In this document: positions 55,465 to 64,000 of the stretch, one piece after another
Position numbering within the stretch: position 1 is the first letter of the stretch
Layout of the letters: each line of letters begins with the position of its first letter
Assembly: GCA_030832605.1 (NCBI GenBank)
Contig: JAURIU010000002.1
Span: 1 to 64,000 of the forward strand
Direction: 5' to 3'
Length of the DNA: 64,000 bases
From: Rhodoluna sp.
Lineage (GTDB): Bacteria; Actinomycetota; Actinomycetes; Actinomycetales; Microbacteriaceae
Position numbers and translations under genes: made by a program
Notes under the pieces: generated by a model
The model's input: the letters and a program-made list of their open reading frames with translations, nothing else
Database searches by the model: none
Told to the model about the DNA's origin: nothing

Positions 55465-55538
55465 GGGGCGTTAGCTCAGCCGGTTAGAGCAGCGGACTCA
55501 TAATCCGTCGGTCGCGGGTTCAAGTCCCGCACGCCCCA
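55465..55538 (+). tRNA. tRNA with CAT anticodon (elongator Met or Ile2)
   Basis: GGGGCGT/ACGCCCC acceptor, GGA-CTCATAA-TCC anticodon arm, GCGGG-TTCAAGT-CCCGC T-arm. Confidence 0.95.
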
Positions 55539-55601
55539 CTTAGACGATCGTCTACACCGCACGGCTGAATGCAGTCGAAACTTTGTGTAATACCATTACG
55601 C

Positions 55602-56675
55602 ATGACTTCAATTGCAGTGATCGGCGCTGGTTGGCGCGCACAATTCTTCATTCGACTGGCACAAATGATGCCCGAAAAGTTCGAAATTGTCGGAGTGGTA
55701 GCCCGAAAAGAAGATGTGAGAACGGCACTTAGCCTCGAGTTCGGCGTTCAGACCTTTTCTTCAGTCAGCCAATTGCTCAGCCACAAAAAACCCGACTTCG
55801 CGATTAGTAGCGTGTCATGGGACGCGAATCCTGGAATTGTTCAAGAACTAGTCAAGGCAGGCGTTCACGTGCTGTGCGAAACGCCACCGGCTCCAACGCT
55901 CGAGGCTCTTCAAGAACTATGGAAACAGGTTGGTTCGTCGGGGCTGGTTCAGGTTGCAGAACAGTACCTCTATCTGCCAGGCCACCGCGCTCGCTTGGCA
56001 ATAACCGAATCGGGCGAGATTGGCGAGATAGGCTCGGTTGAGATTTCTTCGACACACGGATATCACGCTGTATCGATAATGCGTGGTTTTCTGAAGCCCG
56101 GCTATGAGCCCACCACGATCACGACACGACAATTTGAGGCCCCCTTGGTCGACCCGCTCTCACGCGCGGGATGGAATCAAGATTTAAGTCCGAAGAACGC
56201 AAAAACCACAATTTCCCTGCTCGATTTTGCTTCTGGCAAATCTGGCCTCTATAACTTCGTAGACAATCAATGGCACAACCAACTGCGCCACCGTCGAATT
56301 GTCGTTCGCGGCAGCAGGGGAGAGCTAGTCGATGATGCAGTAATTCGATTGACCGATGGTCCGGCAATCACGAAATCCCGAATTGAAAGATATCAGCTCG
56401 GATATGACCTCAATTTGGATGGTTTTGACACCGAACATCTTTCGTTCGACGGCAAGGTTGTTTTCCAGAACCCGTTCACCGGACTGCGCCTTATGGATGA
56501 AGAGATCGCCATCGCCCAACTTATGTCTCAAATGGCTGATTGGCTCGAGGCTAAAGCCGAAGCACCATACCCTTTGGCCGAGGCCTGCCAGGACCATTTG
56601 ATATCCCTTGCAATCGATGAATCAATCTGCACCGGCAACAACGTGACCACCCAAAAGCAAGCTTGGGCAAGCTAG
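55602..56675 (+). CDS. Gfo/Idh/MocA family oxidoreductase
   Basis: IAVIGAGWRAQFFIRLAQ; VHVLCETPPAPTLEAL; QVAEQYLYLPGHRA. Confidence 0.88.
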   Translation: MTSIAVIGAGWRAQFFIRLAQMMPEKFEIVGVVARKEDVRTALSLEFGVQTFSSVSQLLSHKKPDFAISSVSWDANPGIVQELVKAGVHVLCETPPAPTLEALQELWKQVGSSGLVQVAEQYLYLPGHRARLAITESGEIGEIGSVEISSTHGYHAVSIMRGFLKPGYEPTTITTRQFEAPLVDPLSRAGWNQDLSPKNAKTTISLLDFASGKSGLYNFVDNQWHNQLRHRRIVVRGSRGELVDDAVIRLTDGPAITKSRIERYQLGYDLNLDGFDTEHLSFDGKVVFQNPFTGLRLMDEEIAIAQLMSQMADWLEAKAEAPYPLAEACQDHLISLAIDESICTGNNVTTQKQAWAS

Positions 56676-56726
56676 TTCTCCTCAACCAACTAGTAGTTCT
56701 GGCAGGCATGAACAATTGAACGGATA

Positions 56727-56802
56727 GGGGCTTTAGTTCAGCTGAATAGGGCAGGGGACCGATAATCCATCGGTTGCGGGTGCAAGTGCCACACCCCCAC
56801 CA
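56727..56802 (+). pseudogene. degenerate tRNA-like sequence (GAT anticodon, C33), paralogous to the tRNA at 55465
   Basis: Ungapped hand alignment to 55465-55536 gives 57/72 identities; mismatches break acceptor, anticodon and T stems; genomic CCA retained. Confidence 0.75.
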
Positions 56803-56915
56803 CTTTCTATTACGTTTTGATAACACCGCGCGCTGAAATCGCTTCCAATTCTTTCATTTCACGAGCCGCAACTTAGGCTAGAGACATCCATCTCAAGCAA
56901 TCGGAGAAATCAAAG

Positions 56916-59618
56916 ATGTCTTCTACCTTCAAGCGCGCCATCGGCTTTTTTGTCAGCCTCTTTATGGCCTTCGGATTCATCTCGGCGACCGCAAGTTCTG
57001 CAAGCGCTCTGCCAGAGAACGTCACTCTAACTGTTCACTACAACCGCACGGCGGGGGACTACGAGGGCTGGAATGTTTACCTCTGGCGCAACGTCGATGG
57101 CAATGGTGACAAAGAGGTAAAGGCGGCAGGTTTTGATTTCACTACCGAAGATGATTTCGGCAAGATTGCCGTTGCGCAAGTAGACGCCATGGCCGCATTC
57201 AAGGACCTTGGTTTCATTATTCGTAAGGGCGCTTGGGTAAAGAAGGAGGGCCCGGCCTGTGGCCCAACCAAGAACGGTGACCGCTTCGCGACCATCGCAG
57301 AGTCTGGAATTGCAGAGATTTGGATCAAGCAAGACGACTGCACCATCTACACCGAAGCACCGACTGTAGAACCTCCAAAGCCAGCAATCGTTAGCGCAAG
57401 CATCGACGACCTTAACAAAATCACCGTAGTTCTCAACCAGCAGTTCCAGCCAGTCGCCAACAGCGCCAACGGTTTTACCGTCTCTGGTGGATTGACCGTC
57501 ACATCGGTCGCACTAAAGGGTGGAAACGGAACCTCTTCGAGCATGCTCACTTTGACACTCAGTGATGAGATCGAGTTCGGTACCAGCTACACGGTCACCC
57601 ACACCGGACCTGATGCCGATTCAACCTTTGGAACCAAAGCTGCCTCTGTAGGTAACGTTATGAACTCTGATGGTTTCAACGACGCCTTCCACTACACCGG
57701 AAACGACCTCGGTGCAACGTACACCAAGGCTTCAACTACTTTCCGTGTTTGGGCACCAACCGCTTCTGACGTCAAACTAGCTACCTTCGAGTCGGCTACT
57801 TCGTCATCGGCTACCGCTACCGAGTACCAGATGGTCAAGGGACTCAAGGGAACCTGGCTTGTTACGCTTCAGGGCGACAAGGCCGGAACTATCTACGCCT
57901 ACCGAGTCACTCGAAACGGCGAAAAGGTCGGTGTAATCGACCCGTATGCTCGCGCCAGCACCGTAAATGGCGGACGTGGAGTGGTGGTTGACCTTGATGC
58001 AACCAACCCAGCGAACTGGTCAGAGACTAAGCCTGCATTCAGCGGCCGCAACGTGGATGCTTCGTTCTATGAGCTTCACGTTCGTGACTTCTCGAAAGAC
58101 GCTTCCAGCGGAATCTCGGCTAAGAACCGCGGTAAGTACACCGCGTTCACCGAGAACAACACCAGCTTCAGCTGGTCGGTAACTACGACCGACTCGAAGA
58201 CCAAAAAGAAGGTAACCAAGAAGTACACCACCAAGACCGGAATTTCAGCGATCAAGGACCTGGGCATCACGCACGTTCAGTTGCTACCGATCTACGACTT
58301 CGCATCTGGTGGAGACGAAACCAGTCCTTCCTTCAACTGGGGCTACGACCCAGACAACTACAACGTTCCAGAGGGTCAGTATTCGACCGACCCAACCAAC
58401 CCAACCAAACGCATCAACGAGTTGAAGCAGGCCGTTCAGGCAATGCACGACAACAAGTTGCGCGTGATCATGGACGTTGTTTACAACCACGTAGCCAATG
58501 CCGGCAACTTCTCGTACGAGCAGATCGTGCCTGGCTACTTCTTTAGAACCGATGACACCGGAGCGCTTCTAAACGGCACCGGCTGTGGCAACGAAGTTGC
58601 TTCGGAGCGAGCCATGGTGAGCAAGTTCATCGTCGACTCTGTCAAGTACTGGGCGACCGAGTACAACCTAGACGGCTTCCGTTTCGACCTGATGGGCATC
58701 CTAGATGTAACCACCATGCAGAACGTTCGTGAAGAGCTAGACAAGATTGACCCAAGCATCATCGTTATCGGTGAGGGCTGGAACATGGGTGGGCTGCCTG
58801 AAGACCAGCGCGCGACCCAGGTCAACATTTCTAAGCTCGACGGAATCGCCGCCTTCAACGACCAGATTCGCGATGGCATCAAGGGTTCTGTGTTCAACGC
58901 AGACGAAAAGGGCTGGGCAACCGGCAACACCGGACGCCGCGGTGACGTTGTTGCCGGTATCACCGGAAACGTGGCATACAGCGCCTCAGTAACCGCCAAC
59001 TGGATTACTAATGACCCGGGCCAGTCGGTTAGCTACGTTGAAGCTCACGACAACCTAACCCTTGCCGACAAGCTGTTCTCTTCGGTAAACACCAACGCAA
59101 CAACTCGTTCGAAGTTGCACCGCTTTGCATCGTCGATTGCGTTCCTAGCTCAGGGTCTGCCGTTCATTCACGCAGGTCAGGAGGTTGAGCGCACGAAGGG
59201 TGGTGATGACAACTCCTACCAGTCGAGCGACTCTGTGAACTCGATGAAATACAAGCAGCGCGTCACCTACGCGACTTCGTTGAACTACTTCAAGGGTTTG
59301 ATTTCGCTTCGCAAGGCACACCCTGCGTTCCGCATGGCAACCACCAGCGACATCAAGAAGAACCTAACTTTCTTGAACACCTCTGACACCGTGATTGCCT
59401 ACAAGCTAAACGGTGCCGGTGTTGGCGACAAGTGGGGAACCATCGTGGTTATTCACAACGCGGGCAATTCAAGCGCAAGCGTGACTTTGCCAGGCGGAAA
59501 GGCCAACTGGAAGGTCGTTGTGAACGGCGACAAGGCCGGAGTTGCGACACTGGCTACCTTGAAAGCCACAAACAAGGCTACGGTTCCAGCAGGAACCACC
59601 TTGGTGGTTTACAAGTAG
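56916..59618 (+). CDS. pulA: secreted type I pullulanase
   Basis: Signal peptide MSSTFKRAIGFFVSLFMAFGFISATASSASA; PUD/CBM41-like N-domain; GH13 motifs VIMDVVYNHV, GFRFDLMG, GEGWNMGG, EAHDNLTL. Confidence 0.94.
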   Translation: MSSTFKRAIGFFVSLFMAFGFISATASSASALPENVTLTVHYNRTAGDYEGWNVYLWRNVDGNGDKEVKAAGFDFTTEDDFGKIAVAQVDAMAAFKDLGFIIRKGAWVKKEGPACGPTKNGDRFATIAESGIAEIWIKQDDCTIYTEAPTVEPPKPAIVSASIDDLNKITVVLNQQFQPVANSANGFTVSGGLTVTSVALKGGNGTSSSMLTLTLSDEIEFGTSYTVTHTGPDADSTFGTKAASVGNVMNSDGFNDAFHYTGNDLGATYTKASTTFRVWAPTASDVKLATFESATSSSATATEYQMVKGLKGTWLVTLQGDKAGTIYAYRVTRNGEKVGVIDPYARASTVNGGRGVVVDLDATNPANWSETKPAFSGRNVDASFYELHVRDFSKDASSGISAKNRGKYTAFTENNTSFSWSVTTTDSKTKKKVTKKYTTKTGISAIKDLGITHVQLLPIYDFASGGDETSPSFNWGYDPDNYNVPEGQYSTDPTNPTKRINELKQAVQAMHDNKLRVIMDVVYNHVANAGNFSYEQIVPGYFFRTDDTGALLNGTGCGNEVASERAMVSKFIVDSVKYWATEYNLDGFRFDLMGILDVTTMQNVREELDKIDPSIIVIGEGWNMGGLPEDQRATQVNISKLDGIAAFNDQIRDGIKGSVFNADEKGWATGNTGRRGDVVAGITGNVAYSASVTANWITNDPGQSVSYVEAHDNLTLADKLFSSVNTNATTRSKLHRFASSIAFLAQGLPFIHAGQEVERTKGGDDNSYQSSDSVNSMKYKQRVTYATSLNYFKGLISLRKAHPAFRMATTSDIKKNLTFLNTSDTVIAYKLNGAGVGDKWGTIVVIHNAGNSSASVTLPGGKANWKVVVNGDKAGVATLATLKATNKATVPAGTTLVVYK

Positions 59619-59632
59619 TTCAAAACTAAAGA

Positions 59633-61237
59633 TCAGTGGCGGGTGAACAGTGTTTGCCCGCCACTTATCGTTTTAACCACGTGGATGCTCGGCAGCAGCG
59701 TCGCGTCTTCGAACGGGTCAGCATCCAGCACCACAAAGTCTGCGGCGTTACCCGGTAGCAGTGAACCGCGGTTGGTTATACCGATTTGCTCAGAGCTCGC
59801 TGCACTGTAGGCGTTGAGAGCTTGCTCGAGAGATATCGCTTGTTTTACGTTGTGTCGCTCGGTCTCGCCTGGAACCTGCCTTTTTACGGCCGTAAACGCT
59901 CCGAGAAGCGGATTTGGGTCGCTAACCGGCCAGTCACTTCCAAAGCTGATCTTCGCGCCTGCGTCGACCACATCGCGAATGCGATAAAGCTCTTCGACTC
60001 GGCTACCTAGGTGCGGGCGGCAAGAGTTCAACATGCCGTCTGGTCTGCCCCAGAGTGGCTGAAAATTTGCGACAACGTCGAGTTTTGCGAAGCGGTCGAC
60101 ATCTTGGTCGTGAACCAGTTCGAGGTGAGCCATCACGGCAGGCAAGGGGAGCGAGCCCAACTGCTTAGTGCAATGCTCAACGGCATCTAGAGCGAGCGTG
60201 CTGGCCGCGTCGCCAATGGCGTGAAGGTGCAGCTGAAAACCCGCCCTCGAGGCAGCTAACGTCGCCTCAAGAAGGTTCTCGCGGGTCCAAACCGGGTTAC
60301 CAAACTCACCGGTCGACTCATAGGCCTGCGAAACCGATGCGGTAGCGCTGCCGAATACGCCGTCCAAGAAAAACTTCACCGTCCGGGCGTGCAGCAGGGG
60401 GTTGCCAATTCGCACGGCTTCGGCGCGAGCATCCGTGCTCTCGGTCAGACGGGTATGCCAATTGCTTGGTTGCCACCAGAACCCCAGGTTGGTGTAAACC
60501 TTGAGCCTCGCCTGAGCTGCGGCTTGCAAATAAACCCCCGCCAAGTCATCATCAACCCAGGCGTCTTGCACCGCCGTTATGCCTAACCGAAGCATTTCGT
60601 CGTGTGACCATTCGAGAGCCGCGAACTCCTGCGCGAGCGAAGGCTTGGGTTGGTGGTTGAAAATCAAGTCTTTTGCATCGGTCTCGCGAAAGACTCCCGT
60701 TGGTCTTCCATCGGCGTCAACATCGACAACACCTTCAGAAACTTCAGACGCACGTTCACTAACGCCGGCGCGACGCATGGCCTCGGTGTTCACCCAAATG
60801 GTGTGGTGGTCGTCGCCGTGCAGAATGACTGGTCGATCTGGCGCAACTTCGTCGAGCCAAGTTGCCAAAAACTTTCCGTCAGGCAAAATGCTTCGGTCAT
60901 AAGCGCCGCCGATTACCCAGTCATCGCCCGGGTTTGCTGCCATCCAAGCGGCGACCGCTTGCTGAATTTCTCGGATGCTGCGAGCCGTTGTAATCGCCGG
61001 CCCGGCGTGTTCGCGCCCTGCCAGAACCGGATGCGCGTGGCCGTCGGTGAACGCTGGAACGATGACCGCACCGGCGCAGTCGATTACCTCATCGCAATCA
61101 ATCTCGTTCGAAGCAATCTGTTTGCCGTCAACCGTTAGGCTGTGCGAAAAACCTAGCCCAGCACCGAGCCAAACCTTGGCGTTACTGTAGCGGGTTGGCA
61201 CCAGCGGCCTCGCACTCTTTGAAGTAGCAGCTGGCAC
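59633..61237 (-). CDS. amidohydrolase (YtcJ-like)
   Basis: PAFTDGHAHPVLAG; QLHLHAIGDAAS; SFGSDWPVSDPNPL. Start codon uncertain (61237 or GTG 61201). Confidence 0.92.
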   Translation of the reverse strand: MPAATSKSARPLVPTRYSNAKVWLGAGLGFSHSLTVDGKQIASNEIDCDEVIDCAGAVIVPAFTDGHAHPVLAGREHAGPAITTARSIREIQQAVAAWMAANPGDDWVIGGAYDRSILPDGKFLATWLDEVAPDRPVILHGDDHHTIWVNTEAMRRAGVSERASEVSEGVVDVDADGRPTGVFRETDAKDLIFNHQPKPSLAQEFAALEWSHDEMLRLGITAVQDAWVDDDLAGVYLQAAAQARLKVYTNLGFWWQPSNWHTRLTESTDARAEAVRIGNPLLHARTVKFFLDGVFGSATASVSQAYESTGEFGNPVWTRENLLEATLAASRAGFQLHLHAIGDAASTLALDAVEHCTKQLGSLPLPAVMAHLELVHDQDVDRFAKLDVVANFQPLWGRPDGMLNSCRPHLGSRVEELYRIRDVVDAGAKISFGSDWPVSDPNPLLGAFTAVKRQVPGETERHNVKQAISLEQALNAYSAASSEQIGITNRGSLLPGNAADFVVLDADPFEDATLLPSIHVVKTISGGQTLFTRH

Positions 61238-61799
61238 AAAGCGACTCGTAGGTCACCACATCGCCGTCAATGGCGACCTGGTTGCCGGTGAAGATAAAGT
61301 CACCGCCGAGCTTGCGTGCGTTGAACATGGCCTTCTTGCCACAGCGGCAAATGGTCTTCAGCTCTTCGAGTGTGTGGGCAATCTCCAGTAGGCGCAGAGA
61401 GCCAGGAAATCCCTTGGTCTGAAAGTCGGTGCGAATGCCGTATGCGAGAACCGGCACACCGTCTAGAACTGCAATCTCGAGTGCTTGGTTCACCTGGTCG
61501 CGAGTCAAAAACTGCGCTTCGTCGATTAGCAGGCAAGAGATGGGGGAGTTGCTTCTGGCTCGATGCTCGTTGGCCAACAAGGTGAATTCGACCCGAAGGT
61601 TTTCATTCGGCGAGACCAGCAGGTCAACGCTGCGTTCGACGCCGAGGCGAGACACAATCGCGTCTTCGCCTTTGCTGTCGGTGTTTGGCTTTGCCAGAAT
61701 CACGGCTTGACCGCGCTCCTCATAGTTGTGGGCAACTTGCAACAGCGCCGTACTCTTTCCAGAGTTCATCGCACCGTGTCTGAAGTAAAGTTTCGCCAT
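61182..61799 (-). CDS. tdk: thymidine kinase
   Basis: FRHGAMNSGKSTALLQVAHNYEERG; LLIDEAQFL; CRCGKKAMFNAR; ATG at 61799. Confidence 0.97.
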   Translation of the reverse strand: MAKLYFRHGAMNSGKSTALLQVAHNYEERGQAVILAKPNTDSKGEDAIVSRLGVERSVDLLVSPNENLRVEFTLLANEHRARSNSPISCLLIDEAQFLTRDQVNQALEIAVLDGVPVLAYGIRTDFQTKGFPGSLRLLEIAHTLEELKTICRCGKKAMFNARKLGGDFIFTGNQVAIDGDVVTYESLCASCYFKECEAAGANPLQ

Positions 61800-61918
61800 C
61801 TCGTAGCCTCCTAGAAACCACCCTAAACGACTTTGACAGCAGCGCATCGAAGGCGTAACCTAGAGCCTCACGCATTGGTCGCTTAGGTCGTAAGGGAAGA
61901 CGTACCTAGAAAAGCGAG

Positions 61919-62395
61919 GTGTGTGCGTTGAGCAATAACAACTGCTCGTTCCTGATCGTGCACGAAGCCGATTCGGGTCGACTTGGGCTGATTCGAGCTC
62001 TCATTCAATCGCGTCTTCCTGACGCCGACTTTGGCGACTCATCCGCTCTTGTAGAGGCATCTTTTGCCGCAACTTCAACTCAGGCTATCGATTTAGTAAC
62101 CGCCATTTCCAAACTTGGCGACGTGACTTTCGAGATGATTTGCCTAGACGGCACGGATGCTCGCCGCTGGGTCTTCGTGCCAACCCTCGGCCTTGGCTCG
62201 GTAGCCATCGACCAAGCGGGCAACCACATCCTGGGTGAAAACGAGTTGCTCGAGCTCGTGCGTCGCGCGAACCACAACGGTCTCAAATTGGAACGACTAA
62301 TTCGGCAGGCGCTGTTGAGCTCATGGGATGAGTGTCTCGAAGAACTTCGCGAAAAGCAGCTTGACTATGCCGGTTCGGCTCGTCGTGTTGGCTAG
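61919..62395 (+). CDS. conserved-looking hypothetical protein (158 aa)
   Basis: Long ORF between tdk and fabF with GTG/TTG start options; coding-like composition; no family recognised. Confidence 0.65.
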   Translation: MCALSNNNCSFLIVHEADSGRLGLIRALIQSRLPDADFGDSSALVEASFAATSTQAIDLVTAISKLGDVTFEMICLDGTDARRWVFVPTLGLGSVAIDQAGNHILGENELLELVRRANHNGLKLERLIRQALLSSWDECLEELREKQLDYAGSARRVG

Positions 62396-63627
62396 TACTT
62401 TCTGAACGCTATAACGGCGTTGTGGCCACCAAAGCCAAACGAGTTGCTGATGGCGAGTAGGTTCTCACCTTTGAACTCGCGCGGGCTGACCACAACATCC
62501 AACGGAATCTCAGGGTCTTGATCGTCAAGGTTGATGGTCGGTGGAATCACGCCTTCGTGCAGTGCCAAAACTGTGAAGATTGCCTCGATTGCACCAGCGC
62601 CGCCTAGCAGGTGGCCGGTCGATGACTTGGTTGCTGTTACGGCAATGCCCGGCAGTAGGTCTCCAAATACTCGCTTTAGCGCGTTGTACTCAGCGATGTC
62701 GCCAACCGGGGTAGAGGTAGCGTGCGCATTGATGTGCTTGACGTCTTCGATCGTCGCGCCAGCCTGCTTCAAGGTGGCTAGAACCGCACGTGCAGCGCCC
62801 GAACCTTCAGGGTCTGGAGCTGTGATGTGATACGCGTCAGAGGTGACGGCACCGCCGGCTAGTTCGGCATAAATCTTTGCGCCGCGAGCCAGGGCGTGTT
62901 CTTCGGTTTCAAGAACAAGAGCTGCGCCACCTTCACCCATCACGAATCCGTCTCGGTTCGAGTCGTATGGGCGTGATGCTCGAGCGGGTTCATCGTTTCG
63001 CTTTGAGAGCGCGTGCATCGCTGCGAACGCAGAAACAGGCAGTGCGTGAATCGCGGCCTCACAGCCACCGGCAACAACGATGTCAACTTCGCCGGTTTGC
63101 AGGCGGTTGTATGCGTTGGCGATCGCTTCGGTAGAGGATGCACACGCAGACACTGCGGTTCGAACTCCGCCGCGCGCGGCGATGTCCATTCCAACCGCAG
63201 CAGCAGGGCCGTTAGGCATAAGCATTGGAACCGTCATTGGTAGAACGCGGCGTGGGCCACGTTCTTTCAGTGTGTCGAATGCGTCGAGGAGCGTCCAGAC
63301 ACCACCGATACCGGTTGAGAACTCGACCGCGAGGCGCTCGGGGGCGACTTCGGGGCTACCCGCGTCGGCCCAAGCCTCTCGGGCTGAGATCATTGCGAAC
63401 TGGCTCGATGGGTCAAGACGTTTTACCTCTTGTGGGGTTAGCACGTCGGCCGAAGCAACCGCTGCCTGACCGGCAAAGGTGACTGGCACCTCATACTGCG
63501 CGATCCATTCCTTTTCGATGGTTGAGATGCCAGACTCGCCGGCCAGCAAACGCTGCCAGGTAGTTTTGACGTCACCACCTAGAGGAGTGGTCGCACCGAT
63601 TCCGGTGACAACGATTTTCTTCGACAC
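62392..63627 (-). CDS. fabF: beta-ketoacyl-ACP synthase II
   Basis: VVTGIGATTPLGGDVKTTW; VSACASSTEAIANAY; HINAHATSTPVGD; KSSTGHLLGGAGAIEA. Confidence 0.98.
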   Translation of the reverse strand: MSKKIVVTGIGATTPLGGDVKTTWQRLLAGESGISTIEKEWIAQYEVPVTFAGQAAVASADVLTPQEVKRLDPSSQFAMISAREAWADAGSPEVAPERLAVEFSTGIGGVWTLLDAFDTLKERGPRRVLPMTVPMLMPNGPAAAVGMDIAARGGVRTAVSACASSTEAIANAYNRLQTGEVDIVVAGGCEAAIHALPVSAFAAMHALSKRNDEPARASRPYDSNRDGFVMGEGGAALVLETEEHALARGAKIYAELAGGAVTSDAYHITAPDPEGSGAARAVLATLKQAGATIEDVKHINAHATSTPVGDIAEYNALKRVFGDLLPGIAVTATKSSTGHLLGGAGAIEAIFTVLALHEGVIPPTINLDDQDPEIPLDVVVSPREFKGENLLAISNSFGFGGHNAVIAFRKY

Positions 63628-63648
63628 GGTTGCTATACCCGCGTGTGA

Positions 63649-63894
63649 CTAGCTAGCGCTAACGATGAAGTTAACGGCGTCGCCAACGGTCTCGAGGTTC
63701 TTTACCTCTTCGTCAGGAATCTTGACGCCGAACTTGTCTTCGCAGTTCACAACGATGGTCATCATCGAGATCGAGTCGATGTCGAGGTCGTTGGTGAAGT
63801 GCTTGTCTAGAGCTACGGCGTCGGTTGCGATGCCGGTTTCTTCGTTTACGATCTCGGCCAGACCAGCGAGAACTTCAGTCTGCGAAAGTGCCAT
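63649..63894 (-). CDS. acpP: acyl carrier protein
   Basis: DLDIDSISMMTIVVNCEDKFGVKIPDEE (phosphopantetheine Ser). Confidence 0.98.
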   Translation of the reverse strand: MALSQTEVLAGLAEIVNEETGIATDAVALDKHFTNDLDIDSISMMTIVVNCEDKFGVKIPDEEVKNLETVGDAVNFIVSAS

Positions 63895-63933
63895 GGGGGT
63901 TTCTCCTTATTGGTTGATTTACCATTACTGATT

Positions 63934-64000
63934 TTAGGGCAGGACTACCACTTGGGCGGCGAAGGCAAGCCCTGCGCCAAAACCAATTTCAAGTGCGTAC
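63934..64000 (-). CDS. fabH: beta-ketoacyl-ACP synthase III, C-terminal fragment (rest outside window)
   Basis: Reverse strand reads ...YALEIGFGAGLAFAAQVVVLP*, typical FabH C-terminus; synteny with acpP-fabF. Confidence 0.85.
   Translation of the reverse strand, partial: YALEIGFGAGLAFAAQVVVLP

Overview
This is an unbroken stretch of actinobacterial core genome. Gene order and protein signatures suggest a small-genome Microbacteriaceae-like organism, but that placement is inference. I see no prophage, transposase or CRISPR array. About 53 genuine protein genes are called, mostly on the + strand: 3' end of ileS, folC, ndk, rne, rplU-rpmA-obgE-proB-proA, nadD-rsfS, deoC, dnaE2, pabC/pabB, leuS, comEA-comEC-holA, lepA-hemW-hrcA-dnaJ-rsmE-HIT-phoH-ybeY-era, leuA, recO-uppS-glyS-dusB-dgt-dnaG, a sensor-kinase/regulator/azlCD operon, def, pulA, tdk, fabF-acpP-fabH. 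There are three intact tRNAs (Ala-GGC, Asn-GTT, CAT-anticodon) and one degenerate tRNA-like copy. Points most worth a second look: (1) a Leu-Leu-Leu leader peptide and strong hairpin in front of leuA; (2) a kinase/regulator pair lacking the canonical phospho-acceptor His and the receiver Lys, with genes overlapping those of an AzlCD exporter; (3) an SOS-box-controlled DUF6504-dnaE2 unit with no adjacent imuA/imuB; (4) a strongly over-represented motif, CACGGATGCTC and its sub-motifs, scattered through the window; (5) a pseudo-tRNA that, with an intact tRNA, brackets a single oxidoreductase gene; (6) a structured rne 5'UTR that may occlude the ribosome-binding site. All family assignments were made by eye from motifs and synteny; no database search was run.
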